Part shown: positions 1 through 6,485 of the stretch, piece after piece
Numbering within the stretch: position 1 is the stretch's first letter
Layout of the letters: the number at the start of each line of letters is the position of its first letter
The notes under the pieces: generated by a model
Database searches by the model: none
What the model was told of the DNA's origin: nothing
What the model saw: only the letters and a program-made list of their open reading frames with translations
Translations under genes and position numbers: made by a program
Assembly: GCA_036389105.1 (NCBI GenBank)
Contig: DASVQK010000056.1
Coordinates: 1-14,273 of the forward strand
Direction of reading: 5' to 3'
From: AC-37 sp036389105
GTDB taxonomy: Bacteria > Actinomycetota > Thermoleophilia > Solirubrobacterales > Thermoleophilaceae
Length of the DNA: 14,273 bases

Positions 1-1326
1 GGACGGGCGCGCGGCGACCGCGGCCGCCGGGGCCGAGGCCAGCTGCGCCTGAAGGTTCTCGAGGGGCACATTGATCTTGTCGGCAACAATCGCCACCAGG
101 TGATCCCGCAACACAGAATTTGCGGGAACTGACTGGATTACGGGCAGGATCTCGCCCAGAACCCGGTCCCGGGCCGCCGGCGCCCCCAGATCGGCCGACG
201 ACAGCGCGCGCCGCACCTCGAACTCCGGCACGGTCACCGCGGACGACAGGAGCCGCTCGAACGCCTCGGGCCCGTGCGACGACACGAGCTCGGCCGGATC
301 GGTCCCGTCCGGCATCCCCACCACGCGAAGCTCGACCCGCCGCTCGCGCGCCCCGCGGGCGGCGCGCAGCATCGCGTCCTGCCCCGAGCTGTCCGCGTCC
401 AGGGCCAGGTGGAGCGTGCCCGCGGCACGGCTGAGCTCGGCGAGCTGCTCCTGGGTCAACGCGGTGCCCATGATCGCAACGCTCTCCGTGATCCCACCCT
501 GATGTAGAGCAAGCACGTCCGTGTACCCCTCAACGGCCACTATACGCCCCTTTTTGGCCGCCGCGGCCCGGGCTTGGTCGATCCCGAACAGCTGGCGGCC
601 CTTATGGTAGACCTCGTTCTCGGATGTGTTGAGGTACTTCGGCGGCTGGTCGTCCGTCAGCGAGCGCGCGCCGAACCCGAGCACCCGCCCCCGCGCGTCG
701 GCCAGCGGGAACATGATCCGCCCGCGGAAGCGGTCGTAGAAGCTCCCCTGCCGCCCCGGCTGCGCCAGCCCGGCCGCGACCAGCTCGTCCGGGCGGAAGC
801 CGTCGCGCTGCGCCCCGCCGATCACCCGATCCCACGCGCTCGGCGCGTAGCCGATCCGGAACCGGCGCAGCACCTCCTCCCCGAGCCCCCGCCCGCGCAG
901 GTACTCCCGCGCGCGCGAAGCCTCCGCCGACTCCCACAGGTAGCGCGTGTAGTACGCGGTGGCCCGCTCGAGCAATTGGAGCAGCCGCTCGCGCCGCCGC
1001 CGCCGCTGCTCGGCCCGCGGGTCCTCCTCCTCGCGCTGGAGCTCCACCCCGTACCGGTCCGCCAGGAGCTCCACCGCGCCGCGGAAGTCCAGCGCCTCCG
1101 TGGCCTCCACGAAGCCGATCGCGTCGCCCGACTCGCCGCAGCCGAAGCAGTGGTAGAGCTTGTGCTCCGCATTCACCGAGAACGACGGCGTGCGCTCGTC
1201 GTGGAACGGGCACAACCCGGTCCAGCGCGTGCCCACCCGGCGAAGGTCGCTGCGCGCCCCCACCAGCTCCACCATGTCCACGGCGTCCTTGACGCGTTCG
1301 ATCGAGTCCTTCGTGTAGAGCGACAT
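1..1326 (-). CDS. dnaG: DNA primase DnaG (C-terminus cut by left edge)
   Basis: Replicative primase, which makes RNA primers at the fork. The first 442 residues are visible and the frame is open to the left edge. The N-terminus carries the CHC2 zinc-binding motif (C39, H42, C60, C63 in CPFHDE...CFGCG). The catalytic TOPRIM domain follows, with EGYTD (E266) and the metal-binding DAD motif (D310, D312 in LALDADSSG). The visible end reaches the start of the C-terminal helicase-binding region, which lies outside the window. The ATG at 1326 gives the usual MSLYTKDSIERVKDAVDMVE start seen in this family. It begins 12 bases after the VKOR stop, with no strong Shine-Dalgarno sequence, so translation is probably coupled to the upstream genes. 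Identification is secure. Confidence 0.97.
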   Translation of the reverse strand, partial: MSLYTKDSIERVKDAVDMVELVGARSDLRRVGTRWTGLCPFHDERTPSFSVNAEHKLYHCFGCGESGDAIGFVEATEALDFRGAVELLADRYGVELQREEEDPRAEQRRRRRERLLQLLERATAYYTRYLWESAEASRAREYLRGRGLGEEVLRRFRIGYAPSAWDRVIGGAQRDGFRPDELVAAGLAQPGRQGSFYDRFRGRIMFPLADARGRVLGFGARSLTDDQPPKYLNTSENEVYHKGRQLFGIDQARAAAAKKGRIVAVEGYTDVLALHQGGITESVAIMGTALTQEQLAELSRAAGTLHLALDADSSGQDAMLRAARGARERRVELRVVGMPDGTDPAELVSSHGPEAFERLLSSAVTVPEFEVRRALSSADLGAPAARDRVLGEILPVIQSVPANSVLRDHLVAIVADKINVPLENLQAQLASAPAAAVAARPS

Positions 1327-1338
1327 GCCCCATGGAGG

Positions 1339-1776
1339 CTAATGGCCGGGAACCCCGCCCCCGGGGTCGCGAGCGAGCCGCACGACCGTGAGCACCGCAA
1401 GCACCGTCATAAGCACGGCGCTGACCACGCACCACTGGCAGATCGCCTCGATCGTGAACACCTCGCGGTAGGTCAGGTAGGCGCTGAACCCGAAGCCCAC
1501 GACGGCGATAAGGGCTCCCAGCACCCTTCCCGCGTCGCCCGGCAGGAACAGCGATCCGACGAGCGACGCGTAACCGCCCAGACCGAGCAGCGCCACCGGG
1601 ATCCCCGCCAGCTCGGAGTAGGGCGACCCCTGCACCTTCTCGCACCCGCCGTGGCCCGCGACGCAAAACGGCTCGGCGCCCGCGTAGTGGACGTAGGTCA
1701 GGTAGCCGGCCACCGCCAGCCCGAGGAGCGCCAGCGCCGCGATCGCGCGGACCAGCCGGCGCTCGCCTGGGCTCAT
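1339..1776 (-). CDS. Vitamin K epoxide reductase (VKOR) family membrane protein
   Basis: Predicted quinone-dependent membrane enzyme that reoxidises a DsbA-like partner, the actinobacterial functional equivalent of DsbB. The 145 residues hold four predicted membrane segments (about 8-30, 57-78, 84-104 and 111-133). The first periplasmic loop has a cysteine pair, C38 and C45, followed by a Ser (S51) as is common in the family. The active-site CQWC (C113, C116) sits near the outer end of the last helix. The ATG overlaps the DsbA stop as ATGA (1773-1776), so the two are translationally coupled. An adjacent DsbA/VKOR pair is also known in Mycobacterium tuberculosis. The family call is firm; redox partnership with the neighbour is a strong inference. 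Confidence 0.95.
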   Translation of the reverse strand: MSPGERRLVRAIAALALLGLAVAGYLTYVHYAGAEPFCVAGHGGCEKVQGSPYSELAGIPVALLGLGGYASLVGSLFLPGDAGRVLGALIAVVGFGFSAYLTYREVFTIEAICQWCVVSAVLMTVLAVLTVVRLARDPGGGVPGH

Positions 1777-2540
1777 CCCGAGCCGAGCGCGGCGTCGATG
1801 CGCCGCGCGAACTCCGATACGTCGAACGACGAGACGTCCAGCTCCTCCGGCTTCCCCGTGCCCTTCTGGAGGTAGAAGGTCGGCGTCGAGCTCACGCCGA
1901 GCGCCTTGGCCTGGGCGTCGGCCTGCCGGAGCTGGGACGTGACCGCGGGCGTGTCGCGCGCCGCCAGGGCGCGCTCGAGGTCCAGCCCCGGCACCTGGCG
2001 CCCGAGCCGCTCCACGAACGCGTTCGTGACCCAGCCGGAGTTCTCCCGGCCCTGCTGCTGGTAGAAGCGATCCACCACGTCCCAGAGCTTGTTCTGCAGC
2101 CCGGCGGCGGCCGCCACGCGCGCCGCCTTCTCCGAGTCCGGCCCGAGGAACGCGAGGCTCCGGAAGACCATCTTGACCTTGCCGGCCCTCACGTAGCGGC
2201 GGACCAGCTCGGGGAACGCGCCCACCGCGTACTCGCGGCAGAACGGGCACTGGAGGTCGGCGAACTCGACCATCGTGACCGGGGCCTCCGCCCTTCCGAG
2301 CTCCACGCCGCGCTGCGGGATGCCCGCGAGCAGGCGGCGCGTCTCCACGGGCGGCTTGGCCGGCTCGTCTTCGCTCGAGGTGGAGATCGCGATCGCCGCG
2401 CCCACCAGCGCCGCCGCCACCACCAGCGTCGCGCCGACCTGCCACAGCCGCCGCTTGCGCCGCTCCGCCGCGGCCGCGGCGGCCGCCTGCGCCTCGCGCT
2501 CGGCCCTCATGCGCTCGCGATCCTCCTGCCCCGACGCCAT
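1773..2540 (-). CDS. Membrane-anchored DsbA-like thiol:disulfide oxidoreductase
   Basis: Predicted extracytoplasmic disulfide-introducing enzyme of 255 residues. A charged, Ala-rich cytoplasmic N-terminus (1-31) is followed by one membrane anchor (about 32-54). The thioredoxin-fold domain has the active site CPFC (C98, C101 in FADLQCPFCREY) and a cis-proline loop SSTP (P220). An inserted helical domain lies between them, as in DsbA and BdbD. The ATG at 2540 was chosen because it lies 7 bases past the stop of the 51-residue gene; a longer in-frame start at 2606 would run through that gene. The gene overlaps the VKOR start by 4 bases, which supports an oxidase/recycling pair. A reductase or isomerase role cannot be excluded from sequence, but the VKOR neighbour favours an oxidase. 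Confidence 0.93.
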   Translation of the reverse strand: MASGQEDRERMRAEREAQAAAAAAAERRKRRLWQVGATLVVAAALVGAAIAISTSSEDEPAKPPVETRRLLAGIPQRGVELGRAEAPVTMVEFADLQCPFCREYAVGAFPELVRRYVRAGKVKMVFRSLAFLGPDSEKAARVAAAAGLQNKLWDVVDRFYQQQGRENSGWVTNAFVERLGRQVPGLDLERALAARDTPAVTSQLRQADAQAKALGVSSTPTFYLQKGTGKPEELDVSSFDVSEFARRIDAALGSG

Positions 2541-2547
2541 CGCAACG

Positions 2548-2703
2548 TCACTTTCGAGGCTCGTCCGGGGCCCCCTGCCCGCGCCGAGCCTCGCGACGGT
2601 TGGCAATGTAGACCCACCCGAGCAGAAGCACCACCGGGCCCACGAAGATCACCAGGTCCACGAGGGCGTGGCCGGTGTGCGCGAGGTAGAGCACGGTGCT
2701 CAC
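2548..2703 (-). CDS. Small single-TM membrane protein, 51 aa
   Basis: I do not recognise this gene. It starts with a GTG that overlaps the upstream stop as GTGA (2700-2703) and ends 7 bases before the DsbA-like start. The coupling at both ends is the main evidence that it is real. The product has a short N-terminus with H9 and H12, one hydrophobic segment (about 13-34, ending in LLLGWVYIAN), and a basic hydrophilic tail with RREARRGQG and PDEPRK. Topology by the positive-inside rule puts the C-terminus in the cytoplasm. It is probably a small subunit or assembly factor of the larger membrane protein encoded just before it. It is easily missed by gene callers. Confidence 0.75.
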   Translation of the reverse strand: MSTVLYLAHTGHALVDLVIFVGPVVLLLGWVYIANRREARRGQGAPDEPRK

Positions 2704-4127
2704 TGGTTGACGGCGGACAGGAGCCAGAGGCCGAGGCTGGTGAAGCCGACCATCACGACCAGCATCCAGTACTGCGAGCGCGCGGCCTGGCGCGCGCCGC
2801 GGTAGAGCGCCAGCGCGCGGTCGTGGGCGAGCATCAGGCCGCACACGTGCCCCACGATCAGCGCGCCCACCTGCACGTACCAGATGACGTTCGACGACAC
2901 CACGCCATTGTCCACCGTCGCGTTCGCCGTCCCGAAGATGTCCGATCCGTCGCCCAGCGGATCCGAGATCAGGTAGCCGGCCGCCTGCCCCTTCACCATC
3001 AGCAGCGAGAAGTAGTGCGCAAGCGCGTAGGCGAAGGCGATCGGGATGAGCGTGTGCGCGAACCTGCCGGCGAGCTCGCGCGTGTCATGGCCCTCCCCCA
3101 CCGTCCGCATGCCGCGGATGCCGAGCAGGTAGAACCCGCCCACCGCGAGCACGCAGCCGACCAGCCCGAGGGTGGCCGCCAGCTCGATCCTCGCGCTCGC
3201 GCCCGCCCCGAGGTCGCCGAAGAAGCGCTGGAGGTCCGGGTTGAGCGAGGACCAGACCGGGCCGTTGGAGAAGCCGTCGAACGTCGTCGTGCCGATCGCG
3301 ACGCAGAGGAGCGCCACCGCGCCGGGAACCGCGCCGAACCGCGGAGCGCCGGCGAGCGGCGTCCGGAGGCGAAGCACCCCGTCGCGCCGCTCGAGCGGCG
3401 CGAGCCGCGCGAACAGGCCGAAGTAGACCCCGAAGGCGTCGCCCCGCGTGCTCCAGGCCTCGACGCCGTACCTCGCCATCCCGGCCAGCTGGACCGCCGC
3501 GTAGGCCAGCGCCAGCCACCCCACCACCCGCGGGTCGGCCTTGTCCGTGTACGCCAGCTCGAGCCATGCGAACCCGATCAGGCCGGCCACCGCGGGCCAG
3601 CAGCCGAGCCGCTCCGGGTAGGGCCGCCGCGTCCGCGCGGCCTGGCCGCGCATGCGCCCGACGGCCCAGCCGGCGGCCCGCCCGAGGGCCCGCCACGGGT
3701 TGAACGCGCGGAACACGTCGCCGAAGAGCGCGCTGATCACCACGAGGCCGACCCAGAACAGCACGTAGACGAACACCGGCGCCAGGTTCTGCTCGGTGTC
3801 CCCGGTCCCGGCCAGGCCGGCGTAGACCACGACGGCGAAGATCGCGACGCCCACCGCGCCGCACACCACGTCCACCCACCCCGGGATCCGGAGCAGCGGC
3901 CGTCCGCCCGCCTCCTGGAGGCGCGGCTGGCGCCACAGCGCGCCCAGCGCCACGAACGACACCACCAGCACCATCGCCGCGGCCCAGCCGAACAGCCACG
4001 ACGGGATCGGCAGGTCGGTCCGGCCCACCAGCCCGTGGGCGAGCGCCGGGGGCGGGACGAGCGCCGCCGCCGCCAGCGCCCCCGCCGTGGCCGCGACGGC
4101 GGCGCCGCGACGACGGCGGGGGGTCAC
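2700..4127 (-). CDS. Polytopic membrane protein, resembles 'fenitrothion hydrolase'-type sequences
   Basis: A 475-residue protein with a signal-like hydrophobic stretch (9-30) and about ten further membrane segments spread between 45 and 472. It resembles, from memory, actinobacterial membrane proteins labelled 'fenitrothion hydrolase' after a Burkholderia protein. That name probably says nothing about its role here. Apparently distinctive blocks are AHGLVGR-DLPIP after the signal, FRAFNPWRALGRA (140-151) and TTFDGFSNGPVW (281-292). A possible signal-peptidase site ALA|H would leave H31 as the N-terminal residue. Histidines lie in late membrane helices: H358 and H371 in one, H427 and H435 in another. 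The GTG start overlaps the cupredoxin-like stop (GTGA), and the stop overlaps the start of the 51-residue gene (GTGA), so all three should be made together. Function unknown; metal or haem binding is a guess. Confidence 0.85.
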   Translation of the reverse strand: MTPRRRRGAAVAATAGALAAAALVPPPALAHGLVGRTDLPIPSWLFGWAAAMVLVVSFVALGALWRQPRLQEAGGRPLLRIPGWVDVVCGAVGVAIFAVVVYAGLAGTGDTEQNLAPVFVYVLFWVGLVVISALFGDVFRAFNPWRALGRAAGWAVGRMRGQAARTRRPYPERLGCWPAVAGLIGFAWLELAYTDKADPRVVGWLALAYAAVQLAGMARYGVEAWSTRGDAFGVYFGLFARLAPLERRDGVLRLRTPLAGAPRFGAVPGAVALLCVAIGTTTFDGFSNGPVWSSLNPDLQRFFGDLGAGASARIELAATLGLVGCVLAVGGFYLLGIRGMRTVGEGHDTRELAGRFAHTLIPIAFAYALAHYFSLLMVKGQAAGYLISDPLGDGSDIFGTANATVDNGVVSSNVIWYVQVGALIVGHVCGLMLAHDRALALYRGARQAARSQYWMLVVMVGFTSLGLWLLSAVNQ

Positions 4128-4552
4128 GGCTCCACCCGCAGCTTGGCGATCTGCGTCGCCCGGTCCTCCAGCTCGATCTCGTAGACCCCGTCGTCCTTGG
4201 CGCGGAAGTCGAAGCTCACCGTGCCGCCGGCGTCCACGTCCTTCATCAGGTCGTAGCCGTGGATGTGGACCTCGTCCGCCACGTCCGAGGCCACCCTCAG
4301 GCGCACGCGATCCCCCTTCTTCACCTCGATCTTCCGCACGCCGCCGACGGGCTCGCCGTGCGCGACCCGGACCGTGACCACCGGGATCTCGGGCGTCCTT
4401 GCGGGGGCGCCGCCCTTTGTCCCCGTCTTCGAGCCGGCGGACTCGACAGCCCGCTTGCCGCCGTCGTCGTCGCCCGACTTCGCGATGGCGAAGCCCGCCA
4501 CCGCTATCACCACGAGTGCACCGACGAGCAGCCAGCGCCTTGCGCCTGTCAT
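4124..4552 (-). CDS. Anchored cupredoxin-like domain protein
   Basis: A 142-residue protein with one N-terminal membrane anchor (about 6-24), a low-complexity linker (25-52) and a beta-rich domain from about 55 to 142. The domain resembles the cupredoxin-like fold: VHIHGYD (H96, H98), then a spaced AGGTVSFDFRAKDDGVYEIE stretch and a final strand. The protein contains no cysteine, so it cannot form a classical type 1 copper site; H96 and H98 could still bind a metal. The ATG at 4552 has a strong Shine-Dalgarno sequence, AGGAAGG, 6 bases upstream. The stop overlaps the GTG of the large membrane protein, suggesting an extracytoplasmic domain that works with it. The fold is likely; metal binding is unproven. 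Confidence 0.82.
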   Translation of the reverse strand: MTGARRWLLVGALVVIAVAGFAIAKSGDDDGGKRAVESAGSKTGTKGGAPARTPEIPVVTVRVAHGEPVGGVRKIEVKKGDRVRLRVASDVADEVHIHGYDLMKDVDAGGTVSFDFRAKDDGVYEIELEDRATQIAKLRVEP

Positions 4553-4558
4553 TCCACA

Positions 4559-4565
4559 CCTTCCT
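4559..4565 (-). promoter_or_regulatory. Strong Shine-Dalgarno sequence of the cupredoxin-like gene
   Basis: On the minus strand this reads AGGAAGG, 6 bases before the ATG at 4552. It is the best ribosome-binding site in the window and fixes the start. Most neighbouring genes rely instead on stop/start overlap or have no visible site, so this gene may be the translational entry point of the downstream coupled block. Confidence 0.75.
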
Positions 4566-4578
4566 GTCGACTGTCTAC

Positions 4579-4597
4579 GGCCGCCGGCGAGGCGGCC
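4579..4597 (-). other. Intergenic GC stem-loop upstream of the cupredoxin-like gene
   Basis: A perfect 7-bp inverted repeat (GGCCGCC / GGCGGCC) with a 5-base loop lies in the 50-base gap between the 4-TM gene and the cupredoxin-like gene. No T-tract follows it, so a classical terminator is unlikely. It could be an mRNA processing or stability element that separates the two halves of the operon. In DNA this GC-rich, a chance hairpin is also possible. Confidence 0.4.
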
Positions 4598-4602
4598 CCG
4601 CG

Positions 4603-5193
4603 TCACAGCCAGGCGGCAGGGGGACCGCGGCCCGCCAGGTGGCGCGCCGCGACGTTCAGGCTCGGGCGGCCGCGATCCGCCCTGGCGACGGAGAGGATCG
4701 GCGGACGGGCGCGGCGCGGGCCGGCGGCCGGCCGGAGCGCGACCTCCAGCGCGGCGTCCGCGCCGCGCAGCGCCAGGGCGACGAGGAGCCCGATGGCCAG
4801 CGACAGCGGGATCGCCGCCCAGCCCCCGCCGCCCAGGATCCCCGCCAGGCCGACGGGGTGCCCGCCGTCGAGCAGCGCCTCGAGCGACTCCTGGAGGGCG
4901 TACAGGACGAACAGGCAGAGGCTCGCGCCCGCCCACGTGCGCGCGAGCGGCGGGTCGGGCCGCGGCCCGCGCCCGTGCCGGCCCCGCGCGACGCGAGCCA
5001 CGAAGACGGCCGCGCCCAGCGCCAGCGCGAAGGCCAGCAGCACGAGCAGCGGCGTGAGGTACGCGTGGCCCTCGCTGGCCAGGCGGTGGTCGGAGTCGGG
5101 ACCGTAGGTCAGGAGGTAGCGGACCTGGTGGACCGCGAAGGCGCCGGCCGTCACCAGCGCGGCGGCGCGGACCCTACGACCGGGCATCGCCAT
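4603..5193 (-). CDS. Four-TM membrane protein of unknown function
   Basis: I do not recognise a named family. The 196-residue product has four predicted membrane segments (about 10-31, 46-66, 86-108 and 124-144), a basic loop around 67-80 (ARGRHGRGPRPDPP), and a 50-residue Arg/Pro-rich C-terminal tail ending in GRGPPAAWL. Two ATGs two codons apart (5193 and 5187) are possible starts; a GGAGA lies just upstream and fits either. The gene overlaps the end of the upstream exported-protein gene by 14 to 20 bases, so the two are probably co-translated. The context suggests a role in the same envelope assembly as the cupredoxin-like and 10-TM proteins. Confidence 0.82.
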   Translation of the reverse strand: MAMPGRRVRAAALVTAGAFAVHQVRYLLTYGPDSDHRLASEGHAYLTPLLVLLAFALALGAAVFVARVARGRHGRGPRPDPPLARTWAGASLCLFVLYALQESLEALLDGGHPVGLAGILGGGGWAAIPLSLAIGLLVALALRGADAALEVALRPAAGPRRARPPILSVARADRGRPSLNVAARHLAGRGPPAAWL

Positions 5194-5839
5194 CGGTCTC
5201 CGCGGCCGGCTCCGGCGCGGCCGCCCTGCGGGCCGCGGCGAAGCCGCCGAACAGGACGAGCAGCACGATCGGCACGACGAAGACGAGCGCGGACGTCCCG
5301 CCGCCGCCACCGCCCCCGCCGCCGCCCGCGGCCACCTTCGGCACGGGCACCGCGTGCCCGGCGGCGGCCGACAGCTTGCCCACCGCCCGCATCGCGGCGC
5401 GGGCGAGGTCGTCGGACGTCTTCCCCCCCACCTCCAGCCCCTTGACGGCGGTGGGCGCGCTGGGACCGGCCTTGAACGTGCCGAAGCCGGCGGGCATCAC
5501 CACCAGCAGCGGCTGCGTCTTGTTCTGCTGGATCTCCCGCCCGAGGAACGCCGCGTACTGCTCGGGCTTGTCGAAGAGCGTCGGCACCGCCCCGAGGTCC
5601 ACCGGGGACGCGATCAGGGCCACCTTGAGCGGATAGCCCGCCTTCGCGGCGGCCTTGAGCTGGCCGTCGAGGGCCTTGTACAGGTCGCCCCCGAGCGGCG
5701 GGTCGTACGGCTTGAAGACGTTCTGCACCAGCAGCACGTCGCTTGCGGGATCGCCGTCGCCCAGCGCCGCGGCCGGCATGAGCGAAACGGCCAGGAGCGC
5801 GGAGACGGCGCAGACCGCTGCCAGCCCTCGTCGCGTCAC
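5174..5839 (-). CDS. Exported protein with Gly10 linker and C-terminal TM anchor
   Basis: A 221-residue protein with a signal peptide (1 to about 27), an extracytoplasmic domain (about 30-165), a run of ten glycines (172-181), one membrane segment (about 183-203) and a short cytoplasmic tail. The domain has VLLVQNVFKPYDPP, LKVALIASPVDLG and LLVVMPAGFG blocks. It loosely recalls the TPM domain architecture (soluble domain, Gly-rich linker, TM), but I cannot confirm that fold. It contains one cysteine, in the signal region. The only plausible start is a GTG at 5839, 28 bases after the upstream stop and without a Shine-Dalgarno sequence. Function unknown; the membrane anchor and overlap with the 4-TM gene suggest they act together. 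Confidence 0.82.
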   Translation of the reverse strand: MTRRGLAAVCAVSALLAVSLMPAAALGDGDPASDVLLVQNVFKPYDPPLGGDLYKALDGQLKAAAKAGYPLKVALIASPVDLGAVPTLFDKPEQYAAFLGREIQQNKTQPLLVVMPAGFGTFKAGPSAPTAVKGLEVGGKTSDDLARAAMRAVGKLSAAAGHAVPVPKVAAGGGGGGGGGGTSALVFVVPIVLLVLFGGFAAARRAAAPEPAAETDGDARS

Positions 5840-5845
5840 CGGGGG

Positions 5846-5851
5846 AGCGTA
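5846..5851 (-). promoter_or_regulatory. Possible -10 element for a leaderless GTG start
   Basis: The minus strand reads TACGCT, fitting TAnnnT, 6 bases before the GTG at 5839. That distance would place transcription initiation at or next to the start codon, which fits the absence of a Shine-Dalgarno sequence. No convincing -35 is visible. In this GC-rich DNA a TAnnnT can occur by chance. Confidence 0.3.
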
Positions 5852-5867
5852 CAGGCAGCGGACGCGG

Positions 5868-6485
5868 TCACAGGCCGGGAGGGAACCGGTAGCGGGCGTG
5901 CACCGGAACGCGCCGCCCGATCATCAGCACGATCTGCGCGTGCCTGCGCAGCGCCACCGCGCGCGGGTCGGCCACCCGGCGCCCGTCGACGAATGCCGCC
6001 ACGCCCGCCCCGCCGCCCGCCGCGAAGCCCGCCAGGCGCGTGGGCGTGATCGGCTGACCCCAGAGGGCGAGCAGGTCGCCGAGTGTGACCGGCCGCCGGG
6101 TGGCCACCTCCACGACGCCGGTGGGCTCGTGCGTGCGCAGCGCGTACTCGCAGCGGCCCGCGCGCACGTAGGCCCCGTCGCGCACCAGCGGCGGCGCCAC
6201 GCCGATCCCGGCCGGCACCACCATCGCGCGTCCGTGGGCGAACAGCTCCACGTGAACGCCGAACAGGGTGGGCGCGGCCCGTCCGCAGCGCAGCCCCGAC
6301 ACCGGCGCCCCGCGTGCGGCAGCCCGGCCATGCGGGGGCGGCATGAAGCGCGCCCCCACGCCCGCCGGGACCGGCGCCGGCAGCGGGGCCTCGGCCGACC
6401 GCGGCTCCCCGCAACCGGCCGCCAGTAGACCGAGGGCGGCCGCCAGGGCCGCCCCAGCCCGGCCGATCGCGACCGGACCGCTCAG
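5868..6485 (-). CDS. Predicted lipoprotein, conserved family of unknown function
   Basis: A 205-residue exported protein with a lipoprotein signal peptide ending in the lipobox LLAAGC (C25). The mature part includes VHVELFAHGRAMVVPAGIGV (78-97), then RCEYALRTHEPTGVVEVA (111-128) and TLGDLLALWGQP (134-145). I recall similar sequences with a C-x-Y-x-L-x-T-H-x-x-x-G pattern in actinobacterial and other Gram-positive exported proteins of unknown function. The start is unusual: no ATG, GTG or TTG occurs in frame between the upstream gene and the lipobox. A CTG at 6485 overlaps the dGTPase stop as CTGA, mirroring the GTGA overlaps elsewhere in the cluster. A shorter form starting at the ATG of MPPPHG would lose the signal peptide. 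Export is likely; the start is tentative. Confidence 0.8.
   Translation of the reverse strand: MSGPVAIGRAGAALAAALGLLAAGCGEPRSAEAPLPAPVPAGVGARFMPPPHGRAAARGAPVSGLRCGRAAPTLFGVHVELFAHGRAMVVPAGIGVAPPLVRDGAYVRAGRCEYALRTHEPTGVVEVATRRPVTLGDLLALWGQPITPTRLAGFAAGGGAGVAAFVDGRRVADPRAVALRRHAQIVLMIGRRVPVHARYRFPPGL

Noticed and set aside
574..1875. 433-codon plus-strand open frame opposite dnaG and VKOR
   Set aside because: Antisense shadow; the minus-strand genes carry clear catalytic motifs and this frame has none.
1773..2606. Longer DsbA start at 2606
   Set aside because: It would overlap most of the tail of the 51-residue gene and adds no conserved sequence; the ATG at 2540 lies 7 bases after that gene's stop.
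2823..4184. 453-codon plus-strand open frame
   Set aside because: Antisense shadow of the 10-TM gene; His/Arg/Pro-rich with no domain and no start signal.
2700..4559. Longer 619-codon version of the 10-TM protein
   Set aside because: The extra N-terminal part reads the cupredoxin-like gene out of frame. The GTG at 4127 within the GTGA overlap precedes a good signal sequence.
5296..5325. GCC/ACC-type repeat as a possible CRISPR or satellite array
   Set aside because: It simply encodes the ten-glycine linker; there are no spaced repeats.
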